DNA of 64,000 nucleotides from Calothrix anomala FACHB-343 (GTDB lineage Bacteria > Cyanobacteriota > Cyanobacteriia > Cyanobacteriales > Nostocaceae). Location of the stretch: positions 1-64,000 of the forward strand of contig NZ_JACJQG010000021.1 in NCBI RefSeq assembly GCF_014696435.1, written 5' to 3'. Under the pieces are notes generated by a model, which searched no databases, was not told the DNA's origin, and was given only the letters and a program-made list of their open reading frames with translations. Position 1 is the stretch's first letter. Each line of letters begins with the position of its first letter. Shown piece by piece: positions 1 to 8,892 of the stretch. A program made the position numbers and the translations under genes.

Positions 1-1
1 A

Positions 2-118
2 GAGGTTTCAATTTGGGAATGCGATCGCAATCTTAATCAGGTTTGTGTAGATTGGCGTTTTCGTACAGAAGATGCAAGAGTTAAGCTTTCAAAGATTTAT
101 CCAACCCAGCAAAATTAA
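2..118 (+). pseudogene. C-terminal end of an IS630-type transposase (runs off the left edge)
   Basis: An open frame enters from the left edge and stops with TAA at 116-118, giving about 38 residues. The tail has the pattern WE..RN....VDWRF..EDAR.KL...YP, which I recognise from the C-terminus of IS630/Tc1-type transposases common in cyanobacteria, where the DDE catalytic core lies upstream. The core is outside the window, so I cannot say whether the element is intact. The near-palindrome directly downstream could be its terminal repeat or a terminator. The family call rests on a short tail only. Confidence 0.5.
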
Positions 119-121
119 TGG

Positions 122-143
122 GACAGACCACTAGTAGTCTGTC
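122..143. terminator. Hairpin after the transposase tail
   Basis: GACAGAC at 122-128 pairs with GTCTGTC at 137-143, and the loop holds the palindrome ACTAGT. It is followed by AATTTTGTTTT. The position 3 nt after the transposase stop and the T-rich tail fit a Rho-independent terminator. It could also be the terminal inverted repeat of the insertion sequence. Confidence 0.4.
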
Positions 144-166
144 AATTTTGTTTTGAGGGGTTTTTG

Positions 167-210
167 GTAGTGCGGGCATCTTGCCCGCGTGAGCGAGACG
201 CTCACACTAC
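167..210. repeat. Three-way-junction palindromic repeat
   Basis: The 44-nt segment folds without leftover bases at the junction. GTAGT (167-171) pairs with ACTAC (206-210); inside are two abutting perfect hairpins, GCGGGCA/TGCCCGC (172-188, loop TCT) and GTGAGCG/CGCTCAC (189-205, loop AGA). This is the architecture of a small palindromic repeat. No coding function is supported. Confidence 0.55.
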
Positions 211-270
211 TGTCCCTCATTTCAACCCTGATAGACTACTAGTGAAGGAGAAGAAGGAGGAAAATAGGAA

Positions 271-299
271 TGCCCAATGCCCAATGCCCAATGCCCCAT
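271..299. repeat. Heptamer tandem repeat (TGCCCAA type)
   Basis: Three TGCCCAA units plus a TGCCCCA variant lie just upstream of the TPR gene. Heptamer arrays of this kind are the short tandemly repeated repetitive (STRR) sequences known from heterocystous cyanobacteria. The same unit recurs at many other intergenic sites here, in both orientations. Confidence 0.8.
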
Positions 300-339
300 C
301 ACCTGATATAATCTCATCAAAAGACTCGCAGAATTTTCA

Positions 340-1971
340 ATGGACTGGATTACTTTACTGCGATCGCTACAGTCTGATTTTATTAAGAGGTTAACGTCTG
401 GTTGTCTGCTTCATTGTGAAACAGAAGGTCAATATAGTGAGTTAACTATAATCTCTGGAGAGAGGTTAAAAGCACTCAGAGATTTTTGCTGGCTGATGGC
501 TGAAAAATATAAACGTACTTCGCCAGTCCGGGATGTTTTTATTAGTAATTTAAAAGGGAAACTCGGTGAGGAAGTTGTTAAAGAACGTTTAGCCAATTTA
601 ATTACAGAAGTTGATTATGAAAAACGCTTTGGTGGTGATGGTAAAATTGATTTTACTTTAACTGCTGACCCGGCAATTGGAGTTGAGGTAAAATCGCGTC
701 ACGGCACTATTGATAAGGTGCGATGGTCGGTTAGTTCAGAAGAAGTAGAAAAAAATGCAGTTATTGTCTGTGTTTTAATCCAAGAAGAAGTGCATGAAGC
801 GCAAAGCGAATATCATCTGTTTTTAGCTGGTTTTTTACCCACACAAATGATTAAACTCAAAAGGGGAAGAATTGCTTTTGGAATTAATCAATTACTGTAT
901 GGTGGTGGTTTGTATGCTTATTTAGAACAGTTACAAGGCGAACAACCAATTCAACAACCAGCGACAAATAATAATTATCATCCGCCGCAAGTTACAGCAA
1001 TTAATCAAAATAATCATCAGCTAACTAAGCTGTTTACATATCCGAAAAAAGAAGAGGTTTTTTTAGAGCAAGAACCAGATTTAAATTTAATATATGTAAA
1101 TCTAGGCGATAAATCTTTTGAGCAAGGCGAATCTGATAAAGCGATTATCAACTATAATCAAGCCTTGGAACTTGACCCTGAGAATGCAGAAGTTTATTAC
1201 AAACGGGGAATGGTGCGCTATCACTTGGGAGATTACGAAGGTGCGATCGCAGATTATACTCAAGTTATCCAAATTAATCTCAATCATCCCAAAGCTTACC
1301 AGCAAAGGGGTTTAGCTCGTTATCAGCTAGGAGATTATCATTCAGCAATTGATGATTATACTCAAGCGATCAGAATTAATCCCCATGTAGCCGTGACTTA
1401 CAGGAACCGTGGTGATGCTCGTTCTCATTTAGGCGATCGTCAAGGAGCTATTGAAGATTATTCTCAAGCAATCAAAATTAATCCCCATTATGCCGTTACA
1501 GATAAAAATAGCAGTATTTCTCGCTATTTACTGATAGAACAACAAAAATTTACCCAAGCAATTAAAATTAATTCAAATGATGCGCTTGCTTATTATAACC
1601 GCGCCCAAGCCCGTGCTGATTTAGGCGATTATGAGGGAACAATTGCTGATTATACCCAAGCAATCAAGATTAATCCTAATTATGTGGATGCTTATTATAG
1701 TCGTGGTAACGCTCATTTTGACTTAGGCGATTATCACAATGCAATGAAAGACTATACTCAGGTAATTAAGCTCAATTCTCATTATGTTGATGCTTATTAT
1801 AATCGCGGTCATGCTCGTTTTGGTATTGGCGATAAGCAAGGCGCATTAGAAGATTTCCGAAAAGCAGCAGATATTTATTGGAAAGAAGGAAAAATAGCCG
1901 AACACAACGAAGCTAGAGAAAAAATTTTAGATTTAGAAATTGAGGAATCTTTAGATATTTTAAACTTTTAA
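340..1971 (+). CDS. TPR-repeat protein with a PD-(D/E)XK-like N-terminal domain
   Basis: 543 residues in two parts. Residues 1-170 resemble a restriction-endonuclease fold: E77/E78 in a GEEVVKERL helix, D104 in GKIDF, then E116-V-K118 on a strand, matching the spacing of a PD-(D/E)XK catalytic core. A low-complexity linker (about 200-240) leads to roughly eight TPR units (about 250-525), most with the pattern YxxRGxxRxxLGDYxGAIxDYTQAIxINP, a protein-interaction superhelix. No signal peptide or membrane segment is seen, so it is probably cytoplasmic. The ATG at 340 follows a heptamer array; no strong Shine-Dalgarno is visible. The nuclease activity is an inference from motif spacing. A fragment of an older TPR pair (the degenerate fourth unit) suggests unequal repeat decay. 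Confidence 0.8.
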   Translation: MDWITLLRSLQSDFIKRLTSGCLLHCETEGQYSELTIISGERLKALRDFCWLMAEKYKRTSPVRDVFISNLKGKLGEEVVKERLANLITEVDYEKRFGGDGKIDFTLTADPAIGVEVKSRHGTIDKVRWSVSSEEVEKNAVIVCVLIQEEVHEAQSEYHLFLAGFLPTQMIKLKRGRIAFGINQLLYGGGLYAYLEQLQGEQPIQQPATNNNYHPPQVTAINQNNHQLTKLFTYPKKEEVFLEQEPDLNLIYVNLGDKSFEQGESDKAIINYNQALELDPENAEVYYKRGMVRYHLGDYEGAIADYTQVIQINLNHPKAYQQRGLARYQLGDYHSAIDDYTQAIRINPHVAVTYRNRGDARSHLGDRQGAIEDYSQAIKINPHYAVTDKNSSISRYLLIEQQKFTQAIKINSNDALAYYNRAQARADLGDYEGTIADYTQAIKINPNYVDAYYSRGNAHFDLGDYHNAMKDYTQVIKLNSHYVDAYYNRGHARFGIGDKQGALEDFRKAADIYWKEGKIAEHNEAREKILDLEIEESLDILNF

Positions 1972-1990
1972 TGATTAGATTTAGTTGGTC

Positions 1991-2023
1991 ATTGGGCATT
2001 GGGCATTGGGCATTGGGCATGGG
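1991..2023. repeat. Heptamer tandem repeat (TTGGGCA orientation)
   Basis: About four and a half copies of ATTGGGC follow the TPR gene stop by about 20 nt. This is the reverse complement of the array upstream of the same gene, so the TPR gene is flanked by inverted heptamer arrays. Confidence 0.8.
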
Positions 2024-2108
2024 AAAGCGATATTTTCATGTTTATTTGTGAGATTATTTTATAATTGGCTGCCTTAAAAATAAGGACTAGAGAAGATAGA
2101 TTTTTATT

Positions 2109-2270
2109 GGGGTGCATCCCAGTTTTTAAAACGCCCGCAGGCTGGAAGCCTGGGGCTATAAAGACAAAGCCTGCCTCCGCAGGCTATAAGTTTTTGAAGC
2201 CTGCGGAGGCAGGCTTTGTTTGTGTAGCAATACCCTTCTAGGGTATTGATTAAAAAAGTGGGATGCTCCC
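2109..2270. repeat. MITE-like palindromic element with GGGATGCTCCC ends, copy 1
   Basis: A 162-bp unit ends in GGGGTGCATCCCA (2109-2121) and TGGGATGCTCCC (2259-2270). Inside are nested hairpins: a CAGGCT/AGCCTG stem, two AGCCTGC(G/C)..GCAGGCT stems, and AATACCC/GGGTATT near the right end. A second copy at 12999-13158 has the same termini and the same hairpin modules in rearranged order. No open reading frame fits it, which points to a non-autonomous mobile repeat. Confidence 0.6.
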
Positions 2271-2769
2271 TTTTTATTGTTCTTGGTGAACGCAGTTTAG
2301 AGTCTCTTGTAAAAGTCCTAATTTCCGCGTTCTTCTTTGCGCCTTTGCGCCTACTCTGCGAGAACGGCTTCTCTACGAGACGCTGCGCGAACGCCGAATG
2401 CGTGAGCTTTCAACCTTCTAATCAACAAAGCCACAATATTTATACAAGAACTCTATTGCATTGATGTCGCGGTACAGTGGTTTATTGGGTGAAATTTGCG
2501 CGATCGCATGATAATTAACGGCAGATATACTGAGGACAGTGAGGAATATAAAACCGATTTTTCGCATATTTAAGTTATTTCCTCAGACTGTATCTGTATA
2601 AATTTTTAAATTTACAATTATCAGACTTATATCACAAAATAACAGTTCCTTGATTAGATACAATTTTGCAGATCGCTATTTTTTAAAACTATGGACAATT
2701 GGCGTAATTCAATACTAGAATTGGGCTAAAAACTTAAGTATTTACTAGTAAATAGGTGAGAGGATTGTG
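2271..2769. other. Intergenic region with small dispersed repeat fragments
   Basis: About 500 bp between the MITE-like repeat and the secreted-protein gene. Around 2325-2405 there is a GC-richer patch (TTTGCGCCTTTGCG, then CTGCGAGAACGGCTTCTC and AGACGCTGCGCGAACGCC) of the kind seen in small dispersed repeats of Nostocales. The remainder is AT-rich, and no promoter could be assigned with confidence. Confidence 0.4.
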
Positions 2770-3342
2770 ATGATAACCTTTGGTTTTAAATATTTCACTG
2801 CTGCTTGTACGGCAATTTTGCTAGCTAGTACTCACCATTTACCCGATCCGGCGATCGCATCTGTAAACAATCAGTCTCAGCAAATAGCCCAAAATCAAGC
2901 TCAAACAACTAATTCTGAACCTAATTTAGTATTTAGACCTATTTTAGCTAAAATCAAGCAAAAGAGCCGAATTCGTATATTATTACCCAAATTTATTCCT
3001 GAATCCGATGGCGTAACCAAAATTTACGCTATTGTCGAAAGCGCTACACAAAATAAATACGAAATTTTACTAGGTTTTAGTCCTGATTGTAATGGTGGAA
3101 CGGCTTGTAGGTTGGGCGTTGTCACTGCGGAAGCTGTAACGCGGAAAACACCTCGCCTGAGCGGTAAAACTGTGAATTTAGCAAGGGGAATTAGGGGTTA
3201 TTTTGTCGATGCTAGCTGTGGTGCGAATTGCTCAGATGCTACCTTGACTTGGCGGCAACGGGGAGTGCAATATACTGTAGGGTTAAAAGCAGGCGATCGC
3301 GCTTCGTTAATTAAAATGGCTAATTCTGCGATTAATCCCTAA
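2770..3342 (+). CDS. Secreted protein of unknown function
   Basis: About 190 residues. The N-terminus is a signal peptide: a hydrophobic run near residues 8-22 and a likely cleavage after the alanine-rich AIAS. Four cysteines (CNGGTAC and CGANC) could form two disulfides in an exported domain of about 110 residues that starts after a glutamine-rich linker. I do not recognise the family. A GTG lies directly before the chosen ATG, and GAGAGGA upstream could serve either; the ATG at 2770 has the better spacing. It is followed on the same strand by a Uma2 gene after 75 nt, with no evidence of functional coupling. Confidence 0.7.
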   Translation: MITFGFKYFTAACTAILLASTHHLPDPAIASVNNQSQQIAQNQAQTTNSEPNLVFRPILAKIKQKSRIRILLPKFIPESDGVTKIYAIVESATQNKYEILLGFSPDCNGGTACRLGVVTAEAVTRKTPRLSGKTVNLARGIRGYFVDASCGANCSDATLTWRQRGVQYTVGLKAGDRASLIKMANSAINP

Positions 3343-3417
3343 ATGTCGATGCAGTTGTGCAGTGGCTTGTTGGTGTAGATTTTAAGCAGATAGGAAGGCG
3401 ATATAAAGGCGAAAAAT

Positions 3418-4044
3418 ATGATCCAAGCCTTACGCAAGCTAGTAACATTTGATGAGTTTGTTGCTCAATACCCAGACAACTCTGGAAAACGTTATGAACT
3501 GCATGATGGAGTAGTGGTAGAAATGTCCCAACCTACAGGTGAACATGAAGATGTTATTGGTATTTTGGGACTAGAAATATCTGTCGAGATTAAGCGGCTA
3601 AATCTTCCCTACTTCATTCCAAAAACTGCATTAGTCAAACCACCGGACAATGAATCGGCTTATTCACCAGATATATTAATTATTAATCGCTCCAATTTGG
3701 TAAATGAGCCACTGTGGAAAAAGCAATCTACAGTCACTCAGGGTGCATCAATTCCCCTGGTAATTGAGGTAGTCAGCAGTAATTGGCGCGATGATTATTT
3801 TACCAAACTAGGTCAATATGAAGCGGTAGGTATCCCGGAATACTGGATTGTTGATTATGCAGCGTTAGGTGGTAGGCGGTTTATCGGTAACCCCAAACAA
3901 CCAACTATTTCGGTTTATTCTTTAGTTGAGGGAGAATACCAAGTTCAACAGTTTGTTCAAGAACAACAGATTATCTCACCAACTTTCCCCGAATTAAATT
4001 TATCTGCGTCACAAATTTTTGAAGTTGGCGGTTTGATAACTTAG
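3418..4044 (+). CDS. Uma2 family endonuclease (DUF820, PD-(D/E)XK fold)
   Basis: 208 residues with the full Uma2/DUF820 signature: RYELHDG with E27, the SPDI motif with D85, VIEVVS with E117 and the K130 region in FTKLGQYEAVGIPEYWIVD. These correspond to the acid and lysine residues of a PD-(D/E)XK nuclease. The family is greatly expanded in filamentous cyanobacteria, and the in vivo substrate is generally unknown. The ATG at 3418 is preceded by an AAGG about 10 nt upstream. It is followed by a bidirectional terminator shared with the convergent PRC-barrel gene. Confidence 0.9.
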   Translation: MIQALRKLVTFDEFVAQYPDNSGKRYELHDGVVVEMSQPTGEHEDVIGILGLEISVEIKRLNLPYFIPKTALVKPPDNESAYSPDILIINRSNLVNEPLWKKQSTVTQGASIPLVIEVVSSNWRDDYFTKLGQYEAVGIPEYWIVDYAALGGRRFIGNPKQPTISVYSLVEGEYQVQQFVQEQQIISPTFPELNLSASQIFEVGGLIT

Positions 4045-4053
4045 CCACGAAAA

Positions 4054-4084
4054 TGTTGGGTTTCGTTCCTCAACCCAACCTACG
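4054..4084. repeat. Half copy of the GTAGGTTGGGTTGAGG palindromic repeat
   Basis: GTTGGGTTTCGTTCCTCAAC followed by CCAACCTAC matches one arm of the long palindrome present in full at 26236-26309 and 62416-62487. Only one arm is present here, so this is a solo or decayed copy. Confidence 0.6.
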
Positions 4085-4099
4085 CATTTTAAGATGAAT

Positions 4100-4139
4100 A
4101 AATTAAACCCCTCTTCACATAGGAAGAAGGGTTTAATTT
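4100..4139. terminator. Bidirectional terminator between Uma2 and PRC-barrel genes
   Basis: AAATTAAACCC (4100-4110) pairs with GGGTTTAATTT (4129-4139), and inside TCTTC (4112-4116) pairs with GAAGA (4123-4127). It is T-rich on both sides. It sits between two convergent genes and can serve both. Confidence 0.75.
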
Positions 4140-4146
4140 TCAACTT

Positions 4147-4180
4147 AATTACGAATTACGAATTACGAATTACGAATTAC
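4147..4180. repeat. Octamer tandem repeat (AATTACGA)
   Basis: Four to five units of AATTACGA end immediately before the stop codon of the PRC-barrel gene. A similar array occurs at 25741-25768, just after the GlsB/YeaQ gene. Confidence 0.75.
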
Positions 4181-4181
4181 T

Positions 4182-5162
4182 TTAATATCCTTCTTCTTCG
4201 TATTCTGGCTGTTTCTCTTTGACTTTCTTAGGAATATTCACTGGTTGGGGTTCATCTTCCCAAGCATCGCCTTCTACATCGTCGTAATTGTCGTATTCAT
4301 CGACATAAGGCTTTTTGTAGGGTTGCGCTTCAAATTTTACAGGTTGTTGATACCTGTCTTTATCTGTCGCTTCACTCCAGTTATCTTCTTCGTCGTCTTC
4401 TTCGTATTGAATCGATTCGTATTGACGCGCTTGCATTACTTGGCGCTGGGGTTTTTCTTCTTCAATATAATCTTCGTCCCATTCTTCCCTGGCTACGGGT
4501 TCGGGGGTGCGGACTTTGGGCTTAGGTGGTTGTAATGGTACACCACTTGGGAGTTGATTTCCAGGGGCGACGGTACGCGGTGCGGCGTAGTATTCTTCAT
4601 CAGCGTCTCGTTCCCAAGGTGCTTTACCAATACCCAGTCGCTCGAGAACGCCAACTGACAATTGGGTGGTTCTTTCTTCTGCACCTTCAAAGACAATCAA
4701 TCTACTAGGCCCTGTACTGACGACTTCATCAATTGAAAGTTCGTAGGTACTTAGCACTTGTTCGGGAATTTGGGGTAATCCCAAGGAGGCGATGACTATG
4801 GAGTGGAGTTTACCATTTTCACCGTTGAATTTAAAGCCGCGCACTCTTCCTAATACTTCACCTGTTTCTGTAATTACTTCCCAGTTAATCAGGTTACTTA
4901 AGGTTTCAACTTCAATATCTTCAATTACGTCCTCGTTATCTACCAGGATGACATCGCCAATCTGGCTGATACTGCTCAGGTACATGTTGCGTGGTATACC
5001 AGAAATAGAGATCAGGCTGTCTCTCAAGCCAAGAGCTACAACCTCTCGTTGATCTATATCCACCCAGACTTGACTAACGATACCTACTCGCTTACCGTTG
5101 TCGCGGGTAATCACCTGAGTATTTAATATGTCGGAACGCCTAATTATCTGTTCAGAGGTCAT
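4182..5162 (-). CDS. PRC-barrel domain protein with acidic C-terminal tail
   Basis: 326 residues from the chosen start. Two PRC-barrel-like units occupy about residues 1-80 (MTSEQIIRRSDILNTQV..) and 85-165 (WEVITETGEVLGRVRGFKF..). They are followed by a long disordered tail rich in D, E, P and Y (about 190-326). An in-frame TTG or GTG start could add 18 residues, but the internal ATG at 5162 has an AGGACT upstream and begins where the conserved domain begins. It lies 58 nt after smc on the same strand, so co-transcription is likely. The pairing with smc suggests, but does not prove, a role related to chromosome or RNA metabolism. PRC barrels are protein and RNA interaction folds. Confidence 0.85.
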   Translation of the reverse strand: MTSEQIIRRSDILNTQVITRDNGKRVGIVSQVWVDIDQREVVALGLRDSLISISGIPRNMYLSSISQIGDVILVDNEDVIEDIEVETLSNLINWEVITETGEVLGRVRGFKFNGENGKLHSIVIASLGLPQIPEQVLSTYELSIDEVVSTGPSRLIVFEGAEERTTQLSVGVLERLGIGKAPWERDADEEYYAAPRTVAPGNQLPSGVPLQPPKPKVRTPEPVAREEWDEDYIEEEKPQRQVMQARQYESIQYEEDDEEDNWSEATDKDRYQQPVKFEAQPYKKPYVDEYDNYDDVEGDAWEDEPQPVNIPKKVKEKQPEYEEEGY

Positions 5163-5220
5163 TCTATACCGAGTCCTGATCTCGAATCCGGTTAATCTAT
5201 ACACTATTATTAACAAAAAC

Positions 5221-8200
5221 TCAAGCAGATGTATGGTCGGCTGGCAATTTAATTCCCAAAACTTGGGTGTAAGCTCCCCGTGCTTGAGTAACGCCTATTG
5301 TGCGTTCGGCTGATTCTATCATCGGGCGGCGCAAACTCACAACTATAAATTGTGCTTGTTTAGCCTGTTGTTTAATCATTTTAGCTAATCGTTCTACGTT
5401 TGCCCCATCTAAAAACATATCAACTTCGTCGAAGGCGTAGAAGGGGGAGGGGCGATAGCGTTGCAAAGAAAAGATAAAACTTAAGGCTGTGAGGGATTTT
5501 TCACCCCCAGACATGGAAGCTAATCGCTGTACTGGTTTACCTTTGGGGTGCGCAACTAAGTTTAAGCCACTGCTAAAGGGATCTTCGGGATCGTCTAGTT
5601 GTAAGTATCCGTCACCTTCGGAAAGGGTGGCGAAAATTGATTGGAAGTTTTCGTTAACGGCGTCGAAGGCTTCTTTAAAGGCGCGTTGGCGTAATGTAGT
5701 AAAGTTTTCAATGCGCAAAAGTAATTCGGTGCGCTCTCCTTCTAGGGTTTCCAGCTTTTGCGTCAGTTCTTGCAGGCGGTTTTGGGTGCGTTCGTATTCT
5801 TCTAAGGCCAGCATATTTACTGGTTCCATTGCTTGCAGGCGTTTGGCAAGCGATCGCAATTCTTTCTGCAATTCTTCTAAGTCTACTTGATCTGGGACTT
5901 CTGGCAGTGGATCGGGTAATTCTGGCGCTAAGGTTTGCAGTTGTTCTCTGACGTTAACTAATTCCTCGCGCCGTGCTGTGAGGGTTTCTTGCAGTTTTTC
6001 TAGTTCCCATTCTAATTGTTGTTGCCGCAGGAGATGCGATCGCAGTTCTTGTTCGGTGCGATCGCGTTTTTGTTTCTCTTCCCCTAAATTCTGTTCCATC
6101 TCGCTCAATTTGGCGCGAGTTTCGGCAATTTGGCTGCTGAGGGCGCTATGTTGAGTTGTAATGGTTGCGAGTTGATTTTGCTGGGTTTCTTGCTCTTGCT
6201 GGTACTGGGTGATCCGTTCTTCCGCTTCTTGGATTTTCTCTTGTAAGCGTTGCTGCTGATTCTCTAAATTTCTTAATCTTTGTTCTGCTTCCCGTAAAGC
6301 TGTTTCCCGTTGTTGTAATTGTTGCTCTTGATTTTTAATGGTGGCTTGGATTTGTTGCCATTCGCTAGGGGTTTGGGAGGCTTCCAACTCTGCTAAAGTT
6401 TGTCGCAATTGTTGCAACTGATTTTCCTGTCCCGGTAATTCCCGATCCAAAACTTCCAAACGGGATTGTGCGGTGGCGAATTTTTCGCTATTTTGGGCTA
6501 ATTGCGATCGCGTGTTTTCTAACTGCGCTGTTAAGGTTTTAATTTCTTTTTGCAGCTGTTCTAATTGAATTTGCTGCTCTCTTCTGGCTTGACGCGCTTC
6601 TGTCACTTGCTGCGATAAAGTTTTGGCTTTGGTTGCGAGAGTAGAAATCGCTTCGCCACACCGTTCTAAAACCTTCTCAATTTCCCCTAAACGTCTGCGT
6701 AATGCGGCGACTTCTTCCGGTTCTGCTGCTTCGCTGTTCCCAAACCGCAAAGATGAACGCTGGGTGTTACTACCGCCAGTCATTGCGCCACTAGTTTCTA
6801 ATAATTCCCCGTCTAGGGTGACAATCCGGTATAAGCCGAGGTTTTTCCGCGCTTGTTCTAGGGTGGAGAAAATAACGGTGTTACCAAAGACGTAACTAAA
6901 GACATCTTTATAACGGCGATCGCATTCTACTAAATTCACCGCATAGTTAACGAAACCGCTAGCTAATCGGAGGGTAGCATCTTGGGTAAATCTCGGCGGA
7001 TTAATTTTATTTAAAGGTAAAAATGTGGCTCTCCCGGCGCGTTTCTGCTTTAACAGTTCAATTCCCGCAGCCGCAACACCGTCATCTTCTACTACTATAT
7101 GTCCCAATCTGCCGCCAGCCGCAATTTCTAACGCCAGTTGATAGCGGGGTTCAACTCTGCCTAACTGTACCACTAAGCCACACAAACCAGGCATTCCCGA
7201 TTGTAAAATCACCTTGCTGGCTTGGGTTCCTTGAATTTCCTGCTGTGCTTGCGCTTGTGCTTCTAATTTATCTAACTGGCGCTGTTTTTCTCGCTGTTCT
7301 TGTAATAATCGCTTTTGCGTATCTTGTTGAATTTGCAGTTCTTGTTCTGTCGCAGCGAGATTTTGCGCGAGATTTTGAATTGGTTCGCTAGAACTATTAA
7401 ATTCTGTTTCTAAACGACTACATTCGGCTTGTTTTGTCGCTAATTCTGGTTCTAAACTAGTTACGAGTTGAGTTTGTTCTTGAATTTGCTGCTGTAACTG
7501 ATCGTTCCGTTCTCTCAGCGTCGCTTGTTCGGTGCGTTGGGGTTCGAGAGTTTGCAGCAGCGTTTCAATTTGATGGTTTAACGCCGTTTGTTGTTGTACC
7601 CAAGCTTCGGAAGCGGAAGCGATTTCCGTTGCTGCTTGGCGAGAAGTTTCTAAAGCTTGTTGCGTTTCATCCCGTTGTTGCTGACAATAAACAATCGATT
7701 GCCTTTCCACAACCTGAGTTTCTGCTATTTGTTCTAGGGAACGCTGATGTTGTTGAATTTCTTGCTGACTTTGCGCTTGGCGTTTCGTGGTTTCTTGAAT
7801 TGCGGTTTCTAATTCGCTGCGCTGACGCTGGAGTTGCTTGTGTTCCGCTTCTTGGGTAGCTAGGGTAGATTGTACAGCTAATAATTCCTCTTCACCCAAA
7901 GCTTTGACATGGGCGTTGAGTTGATCTAATTCAACAGTAGTTTGCTCAATTGTAGTATTGAGGGCGGTGAGTTCGGTAGAAAGTTCTACGGATTTGCGAT
8001 CGCCATTTTGAATTTGGTTAGCTAATTTTTCCTGCTGTGCTTGGAGGGAACGCCAAGATAACACCGCTTCCCAAGATTGCTTTGCTAAATACTCAGCGCG
8101 GAGTTTTTGATATTTCTCCGCTTTGGCTCGGTCTTGCGACAAGCGATCGCGTTGTACAGTTAATTCAGTTTCAATAATCCGACAACTGTCTTCCTTTTCC

Positions 8201-8892
8201 TTCACCTCATCTAAAGTCGCCTTCGCTTGGTGAATTTTGCGATCAAACGCCGCTACTCCCGCCAATTCGTCAATAATTTCGCGCCGTTCCCTGGCGTTCA
8301 TCGAGATAATACTGGTAACGTCCCCTTGCAATACGACGTTATAACCTTCAGGATAAATCCGCAGGGTTTCTAAAGCTTCATGTAATTCCGTCAGCGTGCA
8401 AGAAGCACCATTAATATAGTAATTCGATGTATAAGTTCCTTGATAAGTCACCCGCAGCTTTCTGGTGACACTCCACTCATTCGAGGTTTCTGGGTTAGGA
8501 AGCTTAGAATTTGCCTTATTTTCTTCCGTTTCCTCGATTTCCTCGCTTTCCTCAACTTCTACAACTTCTACATCCTCTAAACTGTCTTGCACTGTTGGCT
8601 TGGTATCATTAATCGAAACCGCATCGCTAATATCAAAAGTCACCGTCACACTAGCTTCCACAGTCGCGCGACTTTTCGCCGTTTGAGTATTATTAACCAA
8701 ATCAGGTAAGCGATCGGCACGCATTCCTTTAGAACTAGCCAATCCCAGACAAAACAGTAGCGCATCGAGAATATTCGATTTACCAGAACCATTCGGCCCA
8801 GATATTACAGTAAACCCCCCCAATAAAGGAACTTGGGTGGTACCGCCAAAGGACTTAAAGTTGGTAAGTTCGACGCGCTTGACATGAACCAT
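5221..8892 (-). CDS. smc: Chromosome segregation protein SMC
   Basis: 1223 residues with the whole SMC plan: N-terminal head with Walker A GPNGSGKSN (32-40), long coiled coils rich in Q and E, a hinge near 560-690 (GLCGLVVQLGRVEPRYQLAL..), a second coiled coil, and the C-terminal head with ABC signature SGGEKS (from 1128) and Walker B FYAFDEVD (D1155). It dimerises and organises the chromosome in an ATP-dependent way with ScpA/ScpB, which are not in this window. The N-terminal head carries an acidic insert (about 95-135, rich in EVEESEE), absent from typical bacterial SMCs of about 1190 residues. The ATG at 8892 starts exactly at the conserved MVHVKRVELTNFKSF. Confidence 0.97.
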   Translation of the reverse strand: MVHVKRVELTNFKSFGGTTQVPLLGGFTVISGPNGSGKSNILDALLFCLGLASSKGMRADRLPDLVNNTQTAKSRATVEASVTVTFDISDAVSINDTKPTVQDSLEDVEVVEVEESEEIEETEENKANSKLPNPETSNEWSVTRKLRVTYQGTYTSNYYINGASCTLTELHEALETLRIYPEGYNVVLQGDVTSIISMNARERREIIDELAGVAAFDRKIHQAKATLDEVKEKEDSCRIIETELTVQRDRLSQDRAKAEKYQKLRAEYLAKQSWEAVLSWRSLQAQQEKLANQIQNGDRKSVELSTELTALNTTIEQTTVELDQLNAHVKALGEEELLAVQSTLATQEAEHKQLQRQRSELETAIQETTKRQAQSQQEIQQHQRSLEQIAETQVVERQSIVYCQQQRDETQQALETSRQAATEIASASEAWVQQQTALNHQIETLLQTLEPQRTEQATLRERNDQLQQQIQEQTQLVTSLEPELATKQAECSRLETEFNSSSEPIQNLAQNLAATEQELQIQQDTQKRLLQEQREKQRQLDKLEAQAQAQQEIQGTQASKVILQSGMPGLCGLVVQLGRVEPRYQLALEIAAGGRLGHIVVEDDGVAAAGIELLKQKRAGRATFLPLNKINPPRFTQDATLRLASGFVNYAVNLVECDRRYKDVFSYVFGNTVIFSTLEQARKNLGLYRIVTLDGELLETSGAMTGGSNTQRSSLRFGNSEAAEPEEVAALRRRLGEIEKVLERCGEAISTLATKAKTLSQQVTEARQARREQQIQLEQLQKEIKTLTAQLENTRSQLAQNSEKFATAQSRLEVLDRELPGQENQLQQLRQTLAELEASQTPSEWQQIQATIKNQEQQLQQRETALREAEQRLRNLENQQQRLQEKIQEAEERITQYQQEQETQQNQLATITTQHSALSSQIAETRAKLSEMEQNLGEEKQKRDRTEQELRSHLLRQQQLEWELEKLQETLTARREELVNVREQLQTLAPELPDPLPEVPDQVDLEELQKELRSLAKRLQAMEPVNMLALEEYERTQNRLQELTQKLETLEGERTELLLRIENFTTLRQRAFKEAFDAVNENFQSIFATLSEGDGYLQLDDPEDPFSSGLNLVAHPKGKPVQRLASMSGGEKSLTALSFIFSLQRYRPSPFYAFDEVDMFLDGANVERLAKMIKQQAKQAQFIVVSLRRPMIESAERTIGVTQARGAYTQVLGIKLPADHTSA

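Noticed and set aside
164-394. Open frame of 76 residues
   Set aside because: It runs through the three-way-junction repeat and the heptamer array and overlaps the start of the TPR gene; no family features.
2246-2464. 72-residue open frame
   Set aside because: Begins in the MITE-like repeat and crosses a small dispersed repeat; no ribosome binding site.
4245-4708. Plus-strand open frames across the PRC-barrel gene
   Set aside because: Shadows of the acidic, repeat-like C-terminal tail on the other strand.
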